DNA of 47,442 nt from Armatimonadota bacterium (GTDB taxonomy: Bacteria > Armatimonadota > DTGP01 > JAKQQT01). The notes beneath the pieces were generated by a model. It worked only from the letters and a program-made list of their open reading frames with translations. It was not told where the DNA came from and searched no databases. How positions within the stretch are numbered: position 1 is the first letter of the stretch; every line of letters starts with the position of its first letter. The stretch lies in contig DASXVS010000049.1 of NCBI GenBank assembly GCA_036504095.1, positions 1-47,442 on the forward strand. Reading direction: 5' to 3'. Shown in pieces: positions 41,839-47,442 of the stretch. A program made the position numbers and the translations under genes.

Positions 41839-43821
41839 GTGAATAGGTTTCTTCGCCGCGCCGCGCTGCTGACAGCCGCCATTGCGCTCGCGGTTACCGC
41901 CATCGGCACCGCCATGGCGCAGGTTGGCAAACCGCTTACCGTGGCTGTGCTCACGTTTACAAACTCCAGCGGAGTGGGGGGAGCGTTGTTAGGCAACAGC
42001 GCATCCGCCGCCGCGGAAACTCAATTCATCGGCTCCCCAAAGTATGACGTCGTGAAGAAGGACACGGTCGTTAAGACCATGTCCGACCTTTCACTCACGT
42101 ATCCGTTGGGCCGAGTCGGCATACAACAACTTGCTACCGCGCTGGAAGCGGATGCCGTCATCACGGGCGACGTGGCGAAGGTTGTCAAGGACCCGAAGAC
42201 CGGGCAGGTGAGACTGACGCTTCGCGTGGAGATGACGGATCGTTCATCCGGTGAACTGGTGAACGGCGCCATCGTGACAGGCGAGAGCGGCGTTCGGCCG
42301 GGCTTGACGGGGTCCGAGGACGCGCTTCTCGACGAAGCGTTGAACAAGGCCGCATTTGCGGCGGTTCGCTCGATGAACGAGCGCATCCTGCCGGAAGGCA
42401 CAGTTTACGCGACGTCCAGCCGTGAAGGCCAGATTGAAGCGCTTCTGAATATCGGCAGCAACAGCGGCGTTCGCCAGGGGATGGAATTCATCATCCTGCG
42501 CAATCGCGAGCAGGTTGGCCGGCTACAAATCACCTCCGTTTCACCGACGGACTCGACGGCGGCCGTTATCGCCACCACGCGCGGCGTGCAGCCGGAAGAC
42601 AAGGTCCGCGCGGTATTCCGTTTGGAGAACATCCCCGTTGACCTCGGCGGCACCGGCGCGTCCAAAGCGACGATTCGCCGCCCGAAATTGAGCCTCGGCA
42701 ACCTGGCCATCGGCGCGGGTATGCTGTTGGGGTTGACGAAGCTTGCCCACGGCAGTTTCAGCCAGGGTAGATCCGTGCGGAACGCCACCGCTGTCGCCAC
42801 GGGCCCGTTCAATGGCGCTCCATTCCCGAACGATCTACCGGACGTGCCGGTCGTTCATATCAAGTGGAGCCCGCCGAGTGGTGTCCTTCAGTCGGACATC
42901 ATTGGGTACTCCGTTCGCCGCCTGGACCGCCCCGATGGCAACCCCGTCGACATCGTAAACGCGGGACAGACGAGCGTCTATGATACAGGCCGTGCCCGCG
43001 ACATCCAGGCCCTGACGCCGTTCGTTGAATCCAAAGTTGACGGACTGGACGCCGGCGCGCCGACGCGCTACCTGATCAGCTGTGCTTATAACTTTACGAG
43101 CACAACCGGCACCGGCACAGGCACCGGTACGGGCACCGGCACAGGCACGACCACGACGACCGTGAAATACGCGACAGACGTTATCACGGGCGCCGCGACG
43201 GGCCTGATCCCGCCGCCTACGGTCTCCGGCTCGCTTTCACTCGACCCCGCGGCGATGGGCGCCAGGGTGTTCACGTTCCAGCAGGTGCCGGGCGGCGACA
43301 GATACGTTGTCCAGATCGCGAACAATCCCCAGTTCACCGGCGCCGAGACGTATCCGAAGGGTGGCGAGGGTTTGGCGCTCGCGCCGACGCCATCCCTTCT
43401 GTTGATGTGGTACGGCGCGATGGACACGTCTACGCCCCCTGTCTGCGTTCCCGGATTGGATACAACCTGTGTGAACGGAATCAACACCGATCCCCGGACC
43501 AATACCACCCTCAAGCCGATCTACTGCCCCGATGCGTCGATGACGCTGAACCTGCTGACCAGCCAGTTCGACTTCACGACAGGTACGTACTACTGGCGCG
43601 TTGGCACGCGGAACACCCGCGACGATAACGTGCCGGAGAACGGCGGCTGGGTGTGGGGCGCGATGAGCCCGCTCGTTTACGAAGGCTCGACGCCGACGAT
43701 GAAGTCCGTTGCCGGGCGCCACCCGGGCGCCGGTCCGGTTCGCCCGCGCCAGCCAGGCGCCGGAACCACTTCGACGGAGCTGCCCACCGCGCCATTGGGG
43801 CGCTCGGGCCGCGGTCGATAG
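41839..43821 (+). CDS. Secreted CsgG/TolB-like protein with FlgT-C-like and FN3 domains
   Basis: The product has 660 residues. The GTG start at 41839 follows AGGAGGA and begins a signal peptide (RRAALLTAAIALAVTAIGTAMA). Residues about 33-185 resemble CsgG/TolB-N folds (TVAVLTFTNSSG, QLATALEADAVITGDVAKV, LRVEMTDRSSGELV). About 188-265 is a FlgT-C-like beta domain (LLNIGSNSGVRQGMEFIIL, VGRLQITSVSPTDSTA), the same type seen in the Wzi-like protein. A short hydrophobic stretch near 294 and an FN3-like domain (about 335-450: VVHIKWSPPSG) follow; a Gly-Thr run interrupts a loop near 424-437. A second beta domain and a basic C-terminal tail end it. Probably envelope-associated with the neighbours on both sides; no known function. 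Confidence 0.75.
   Translation: MNRFLRRAALLTAAIALAVTAIGTAMAQVGKPLTVAVLTFTNSSGVGGALLGNSASAAAETQFIGSPKYDVVKKDTVVKTMSDLSLTYPLGRVGIQQLATALEADAVITGDVAKVVKDPKTGQVRLTLRVEMTDRSSGELVNGAIVTGESGVRPGLTGSEDALLDEALNKAAFAAVRSMNERILPEGTVYATSSREGQIEALLNIGSNSGVRQGMEFIILRNREQVGRLQITSVSPTDSTAAVIATTRGVQPEDKVRAVFRLENIPVDLGGTGASKATIRRPKLSLGNLAIGAGMLLGLTKLAHGSFSQGRSVRNATAVATGPFNGAPFPNDLPDVPVVHIKWSPPSGVLQSDIIGYSVRRLDRPDGNPVDIVNAGQTSVYDTGRARDIQALTPFVESKVDGLDAGAPTRYLISCAYNFTSTTGTGTGTGTGTGTGTTTTTVKYATDVITGAATGLIPPPTVSGSLSLDPAAMGARVFTFQQVPGGDRYVVQIANNPQFTGAETYPKGGEGLALAPTPSLLLMWYGAMDTSTPPVCVPGLDTTCVNGINTDPRTNTTLKPIYCPDASMTLNLLTSQFDFTTGTYYWRVGTRNTRDDNVPENGGWVWGAMSPLVYEGSTPTMKSVAGRHPGAGPVRPRQPGAGTTSTELPTAPLGRSGRGR
43105..43149 (+). 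repeat. Hexanucleotide repeat encoding a Gly-Thr run
   Basis: About seven and a half units of GGCACN (variants GGTACG, GGCACA) encode alternating Gly-Thr inside the FN3-like domain of the gene at 41839-43821. A change in copy number keeps the frame, so this is a possible site of length variation. Confidence 0.8.
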
Positions 43822-43830
43822 GATAGAGAC

Positions 43831-43853
43831 GGGGGAGGGGTCTTCCCTCCCCC
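43831..43853. terminator. G/C-rich hairpin between two envelope genes
   Basis: GGGGGAGGG (43831-43839) pairs with CCCTCCCCC (43845-43853) around GTCTT. It lies 10 bp after the stop at 43821 and just before the ribosome site of the next gene. Attenuation or transcript processing is plausible. Confidence 0.65.
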
Positions 43854-43873
43854 TGCTTTGTGGAGAAACCCGT

Positions 43874-44662
43874 ATGATTAGAGTTCCGATATCGACGCTG
43901 GTTCGATCACTGGGGGTGGCGGCATTATGCGCGGCGGTGATTGCCCCCGTGTTCGCCGCAAACCAAACCCTGCTGGTGTTTCCAGTGGATAAGCCGGAAG
44001 CCGTGGACCAAGGCGTTGCGGATGCCGTGCTGTCCGGCTTGCGGTCGCGCGTAGCCGGCCCCGTGAAGTACGACGCGATGGCGTTCTCCCCAACTTCGGC
44101 GCTTGCGAAGATGGCCGTAACCGGCGGAACGCTTACCGCGGCGCAGGTGGCCGGCCCGTATACGCCGGAGACAGCTTCCGCGATCGCGCGAGCCGTTGGC
44201 GCGGACATGGCCCTGGTAGCCAGCGTTGAGGACGCTTCTGTGGATACCGCAGCCAACAAGGCCACGGTGACCATTTCGGCGCAGCTGCTGGGCGCGTTGG
44301 ACGGCAAGGCCGTCAAGACGGCCGGAGCTTCCGGCGAAGCCGTGAACGCATCTTCGCCGCAACTGAGCCTGCTGCGACAGGCAGCGGACGCGGCGGCTGG
44401 CAAGGCCGCGGCGCAATTGTTCGGCGCCTCCGCTAATGCTCCGGGACCCGTTGTACGGCCTCAACCTGGCAAGACCCCCGGCGCAACGTCCGAGGGCGCG
44501 GTTCCCACACCGCCGGCAGCCAAGAAGTCGAAGAAGGGCGGCAAGACCGGCCTTCTCATCGGCGGGCTTATCCTGGTCGGCGTAATCATCGCCAGCAGCC
44601 ACGGCAGCAGTGGCGGCGGCACGAATACGGGCGGCGGCGGACCGCCACCGTTCCCGTTCTAA
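43874..44662 (+). CDS. Small envelope protein with CsgG/TolB-like body and C-terminal membrane helix
   Basis: The product has 262 residues. The ATG at 43874 follows GGAGAAA and starts a signal peptide (RSLGVAALCAAVIAPVFA). The body (about 28-195) has the same order of elements as the N-terminal part of the upstream protein: a LLVFPV strand, a KYD segment, SAIARAVGADMALVASVEDAS and a repeat-like DGKAVKTAGASGEAV, so a common fold is likely. A Pro/Lys-rich linker (KKSKKGGK) precedes one hydrophobic helix (TGLLIGGLILVGVIIAS) and a Gly/Pro tail (GGGGPPPFPF). It may sit in a membrane next to the large surface protein; the function is unknown. Followed by a strong inverted repeat. Confidence 0.72.
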   Translation: MIRVPISTLVRSLGVAALCAAVIAPVFAANQTLLVFPVDKPEAVDQGVADAVLSGLRSRVAGPVKYDAMAFSPTSALAKMAVTGGTLTAAQVAGPYTPETASAIARAVGADMALVASVEDASVDTAANKATVTISAQLLGALDGKAVKTAGASGEAVNASSPQLSLLRQAADAAAGKAAAQLFGASANAPGPVVRPQPGKTPGATSEGAVPTPPAAKKSKKGGKTGLLIGGLILVGVIIASSHGSSGGGTNTGGGGPPPFPF

Positions 44663-44678
44663 AACAGCCCCCGGGATG

Positions 44679-44733
44679 ATGTGGAAATGGGGAAACGAGG
44701 GGATAGGATTCCGTCGTTTCCCCATTTCCGCAT
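44679..44733. repeat. 20-bp inverted repeat (stem-loop) between envelope cluster and cysS
   Basis: Positions 44679-44698 and 44714-44733 are reverse complements at 19 of 20 positions (the exception is a G-T wobble in RNA), around a 15-nt purine-rich loop. The arms are A/G-rich (GGAAATGGGGAAACGA). This may terminate the surface cluster transcript or be a copy of a dispersed element. Confidence 0.8.
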
Positions 44734-44793
44734 TGGCATGGTGCCCCAACTCCGTTTCGTCGCGCATCCCCGACGTGCTATCCTGAACCCGAT

Positions 44794-46224
44794 ATGCCAT
44801 TACACATAACCAACTCCCTCACACGGACGAAGCAGTTGTTCGAGCCGATCGAGCCCGGGTTCGTCCGAATGTATGTCTGCGGGCCGACCGTTTATGACAG
44901 CCCGCACCTCGGACATGCGAAGTCGTACATCGGTTTCGATGTCATCGTCCGCTACCTCAGGCACGCGGGCTACAACGTACGGTACGTGCAGAACATCACC
45001 GACGTAGGGCACCTGACAAACGAGGCTGACGATTCGGGCGAAGACAAGATCGAGCGCCGTGCCCGGTCTGAACGTCTCGAGCCTATGCAGATCGTGGAGA
45101 CCTATACGCGCGAGTTCTTCAGCGCCATGGACCGGCTGAACGTCCTCCGGCCGGATATCAGCCCGCGCGCGAGCGGCCACGTCCCGGAGATCATCGGCCT
45201 CTGCGAGATTCTGATCGAGCGTGGGTGGGCGTATGAGTCGGACGGCAACGTGTACTTCGACGTTGCCAAATGGGCGGCGGCCGGGCACTACGGCAAACTG
45301 AGCGGGCGTGACCTGGAAGACCAGGAAAGCAACACCCGCGGCACCGTTGCGGAAGGGAAGCGCCACCCGTCCGACTTCGCGCTCTGGAAGAAGGGCACGC
45401 CCGAACACATCATGCGCTGGCCGAGTCCGTGGGGCGACGGCTATCCGGGCTGGCACGTGGAGTGCAGCGCGATGAGCATGAAATACCTCGGCGAGACCAT
45501 CGATATCCACGGCGGCGGCGTTGAAAACATGTTCCCGCACCACGAGGACGAAATCGCTCAAAGCGAGGCCGCAACAGGGCATCCCTTCGTTCATTACTGG
45601 GTGCATAACGGCTCTCTGAAGATTGACGGCGTCAAGATGAGCAAGAGCCTGGGGAACTTTATCACCGTGACCCAGGCGTTGGAGAAGTGGCCGGCGGAAG
45701 TGCTTCGCCTGTTCTTCCTGAGCAGCCACTACCGCAGCATGACGGACTTCAGTGACGAAGCCATCGAGGCCGCGCGCAAAGGGTACGACCGGCTGACGAC
45801 CGCCCTCGCGCACGCGACGCGGCTGGCCGGCGACGCGGAACCGGCCCCGAGCGCGGTTTCGGAGGCAGCCTGGGAGCGCTTCCGGACCGCGATGGACGAT
45901 GACTTCAACACACCCGTGGCGGTCTCCGTACTGTTCGAGCTGGCCTCTGAGATTAACAAGACGGCGCCGGGGGACAATCGCGGGCTGGCGGCCCTCCGCG
46001 CCGCGCTCCTGCAGATCGGCGCGGTGCTGGGCCTGACGTTTGAGACAGTGTCCGCCGTCGGCGACGCCGGCATCGAGCGTCTGATGGCCCTGATTCTCGA
46101 TATGCGGCAGAAGGCGCGCGCGGAGAAGGACTGGGGCGCGGCGGACCAGATCCGCGATGCCCTGAAGGAAGCGGGCATTGTTGTGGAGGATGGCCCGGAC
46201 GGATCGATCTGGCGCAGGAGTTAG
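44794..46224 (+). CDS. cysS: Cysteine--tRNA ligase (CysRS)
   Basis: The 476-residue class I synthetase charges tRNA-Cys. The sequence has C29 (YVCGPTVYD), the HIGH motif as HLGH (38-41), zinc ligands C224 ([13 protein letters not shown]) and the HHEDE stretch (249-253), and KMSKS (281-285) in [13 protein letters not shown]. The C-terminal helical domain ends with [26 protein letters not shown], the usual end of CysRS. All key residues are intact. A weak TATCCT near 44779-44784 may be its -10. It follows an inverted repeat that probably ends the preceding transcript. Confidence 0.97.
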   Translation: MPLHITNSLTRTKQLFEPIEPGFVRMYVCGPTVYDSPHLGHAKSYIGFDVIVRYLRHAGYNVRYVQNITDVGHLTNEADDSGEDKIERRARSERLEPMQIVETYTREFFSAMDRLNVLRPDISPRASGHVPEIIGLCEILIERGWAYESDGNVYFDVAKWAAAGHYGKLSGRDLEDQESNTRGTVAEGKRHPSDFALWKKGTPEHIMRWPSPWGDGYPGWHVECSAMSMKYLGETIDIHGGGVENMFPHHEDEIAQSEAATGHPFVHYWVHNGSLKIDGVKMSKSLGNFITVTQALEKWPAEVLRLFFLSSHYRSMTDFSDEAIEAARKGYDRLTTALAHATRLAGDAEPAPSAVSEAAWERFRTAMDDDFNTPVAVSVLFELASEINKTAPGDNRGLAALRAALLQIGAVLGLTFETVSAVGDAGIERLMALILDMRQKARAEKDWGAADQIRDALKEAGIVVEDGPDGSIWRRS

Positions 46225-46281
46225 GCACTCCGTGGCGGAGCGACAGGTGTGCGGCGCCATCCTTCAACACGCATCCCCTGC

Positions 46282-46287
46282 TATAAT
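46282..46287 (+). promoter_or_regulatory. -10 element before the first FmdB-type gene
   Basis: A consensus TATAAT lies 33 bp before the ATG at 46320. No convincing -35 is present at 17 bp. The ribosome site GAGGGG lies at 46309-46315. Confidence 0.45.
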
Positions 46288-46319
46288 GGGAATAGAACAT
46301 TAGCACTCAGAGGGGTAGA

Positions 46320-46616
46320 ATGCCAACTTACGAATATCAGTGCGTCGCCTGCAACGACAGGTTTGAACGCTTTCAGAGGATGTCCGATCCTGCGGTAACG
46401 AATTGTCCCAAATGTGACGGGGCGGTTCGAAAAGTGATGCACGCGCCCGCTATCGCCTTCAAAGGGCCCGGCTTTTACGTGAACGACTACAAGAAGCCGA
46501 ACCCCGCGTCAACGCCTCAGGTTGAATCAGCGGGGACTCCCACTCCTAAGTCCGGCGAGGCTTCCACGCCCGTTGAAGCTCCGAAAGCGGCCGTTCCGGC
46601 CACCGCTTCGGCTTGA
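46320..46616 (+). CDS. FmdB-family zinc-ribbon protein with Pro/Ala tail
   Basis: The 98-residue protein starts with the FmdB signature PTYEYQCVACNDRFERFQRMSDPAVTNCPKC (split here by reading as YEYQCVAC then NCPKC), giving two CxxC pairs that bind one zinc. Residues 60-98 are a low-complexity Pro/Thr/Ala tail. The ribosome site GAGGGG precedes the ATG. FmdB-type ribbons are regulatory or of unknown function. A paralogue follows 49 bp downstream. Confidence 0.88.
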   Translation: MPTYEYQCVACNDRFERFQRMSDPAVTNCPKCDGAVRKVMHAPAIAFKGPGFYVNDYKKPNPASTPQVESAGTPTPKSGEASTPVEAPKAAVPATASA

Positions 46617-46665
46617 GACGGGACCAATTGTGCCTCTACGGCACGTTTGCAGAACACAAAGAAAA

Positions 46666-46884
46666 ATGCCAATATACGAGTACGAATGCACGGAATGCCG
46701 CGACCGCTTCGAGCGCCGGCAGCACATGACCGATCCGCCGGTCAGCGAATGTCCGGTGTGCGGCGGAGGTGTGCGGAAGGTGCTGCAGTCGTTTGCGGTA
46801 TCGGTGAAAGCCGGGGGCAGGCCGGCGTCATCTCCGTGCGCGGACGGCGGTTGCCCATTCGCAGGGCAATGCGGCGTCAACTGA
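46666..46884 (+). CDS. FmdB-family zinc-ribbon protein, second copy
   Basis: The 72-residue product begins PIYEYECTECRDRFERRQ and has SECPVCGGGVRKV, so both CxxC pairs are present, and it ends with a Cys-rich tail (CADGGCPFAGQCG) common in the family. The ATG at 46666 is set by the match to the neighbour's N-terminus; the ribosome site is weak (AAAGAAAA), so translation may depend on the upstream gene. Its N-terminal half closely resembles that of the protein encoded at 46320, indicating a tandem duplication followed by divergence of the tails. Confidence 0.85.
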   Translation: MPIYEYECTECRDRFERRQHMTDPPVSECPVCGGGVRKVLQSFAVSVKAGGRPASSPCADGGCPFAGQCGVN

Positions 46885-46991
46885 ATAGCGCGGGGCTCCG
46901 GGAAATGGCGGACGCTCGGCGCGTAGTCGGTGTACGAACTGGGTTTCGGTGGCGGATATCTGTTAGAAGGTAATCTTTCAAGGAGAGTATC

Positions 46992-47378
46992 ATGTTCAAG
47001 GAATTCAAGGAATTCATCGCGAAGGGCAACGTTCTGGACCTGGCGGTCGCCGTGCTGATTGGCGCCGCGTTCGGCAAGATCATCACTTCGTTCACCAGCG
47101 ACATCCTGACCCCCATCATTGGCGCTTTCGGCAAGGCAGATTTCAGTGCACTCGCCATTCAGGTTGGCGCCGCGCAGATCAAGTACGGAATGTTCATCAA
47201 CGCGGTGATTGACTTCCTCATCGTCGCGTGGGTCCTCTTCATGATCGTGAAGGCGGCGAACAAGATGAAGAAGCCGACTGAAGGCCCAACCCCGCCCGAG
47301 ACAAAAGATTGCCCGTTCTGTCTGTCGACAATCCCCGCGGCGGCCACACGCTGCTCCGCGTGCACGTCGCAACTGTAA
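46992..47378 (+). CDS. mscL: Large-conductance mechanosensitive channel (MscL) with C-terminal zinc ribbon
   Basis: The 128-residue inner-membrane channel opens on membrane tension after osmotic downshock. The N-terminal FKEFKEFIAKGNVLDLAVAVLIGAAFGKIITSF is the MscL amphipathic helix plus first transmembrane helix; the second is FINAVIDFLIVAWVLFMIVKAAN. The C-terminus carries CPFC...CSAC, a small zinc ribbon found on MscL in several phyla. The ribosome site AAGGAGAG precedes the ATG. A palindrome follows 6 bp after the stop. Confidence 0.96.
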   Translation: MFKEFKEFIAKGNVLDLAVAVLIGAAFGKIITSFTSDILTPIIGAFGKADFSALAIQVGAAQIKYGMFINAVIDFLIVAWVLFMIVKAANKMKKPTEGPTPPETKDCPFCLSTIPAAATRCSACTSQL

Positions 47379-47384
47379 TCCGAA

Positions 47385-47442
47385 GCACACAAAGGGGCGA
47401 GGCTCAAACGGGATCCCGTTTGAGCCTCGCCCCTTTGTGTGC
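47385..47442. terminator. Perfect 58-nt palindrome at the window end, likely mscL terminator
   Basis: Two 29-nt arms (47385-47413 and 47414-47442) are exact reverse complements, with GGATCC at the centre. As RNA it would fold as a hairpin with about a 4-nt loop, an A-run on the 5' side (CAAAGGGG) and a T-run on the 3' side (CCCCTTTG), which fits a bidirectional terminator. The window ends exactly where the palindrome ends. Confidence 0.75.

Overview
The window is 47.4 kb of GC-rich chromosomal DNA from a diderm bacterium. Evidence for two membranes is a Wzi-like outer-membrane barrel with an S-layer-homology (SLH) segment, a PEP-CTERM protein, and a polysaccharide (EPS) locus. The non-mevalonate pathway gene ispG, long secreted beta-propeller, LamG and carboxypeptidase-regulatory-like proteins, dockerin-like C-termini and the SLH-plus-barrel design best fit Armatimonadota or a close relative. 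That placement is inference from gene style, not from a marker tree.

Layout. 1-321: the 3' end of an insertion sequence with twin terminal repeats. 621-3865: a secreted seven-bladed propeller protein facing a GH39 glycoside hydrolase. 4034-7771 (minus): a phosphorelay operon of a CHASE8-like hybrid histidine kinase, a stand-alone receiver, and a kinase-like protein with no ATPase domain. 8170-16348: three large secreted proteins (EXORDIUM-like metalloprotein, beta-helix protein, double LamG protein). 16395-21818 (minus): ispG, a heptamer array, an APH-like phosphotransferase, tldD and a HEAT-repeat protein. 21921-22937: a PEP-CTERM/HAF-repeat protein.

23049-32642 (minus) is an exopolysaccharide or surface-glycan locus. 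In transcription order it holds a Wzc-like chain-length/BY-kinase protein, rmlA, an rmlC-like epimerase, rmlB, gmhB, an initiating sugar transferase and an SLH-Wzi-like outer-membrane protein, then, after a strong hairpin, a heptose-kinase-like GHMP kinase. Overlapping or abutting starts and stops (ATGA, TGAATG, TAATG) argue for one transcript from a good promoter at 32691-32720. Activated dTDP-deoxyhexose and glycero-manno-heptose appear to be the sugars supplied, but neither pathway is complete here.

33096-35497 carries rpsA (ribosomal protein S1, with an expanded acidic repeat tail) and coaE. 35764-44662 is a same-strand cluster of three envelope proteins: a 1,978-residue secreted multidomain protein and two CsgG/TolB-like proteins of one general plan, separated by strong hairpins. 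This cluster is my best candidate for a poorly described surface system. 44794-47378 returns to housekeeping genes: cysS, two tandem FmdB-type zinc ribbons and mscL with a zinc-ribbon tail. The window ends exactly at the end of a perfect 58-nt palindrome, which suggests a contig end.

No tRNA, rRNA, CRISPR array or prophage was found. Confident promoters lie at 7900-7928, 32691-32720, 32906-32935 and 35555-35583.
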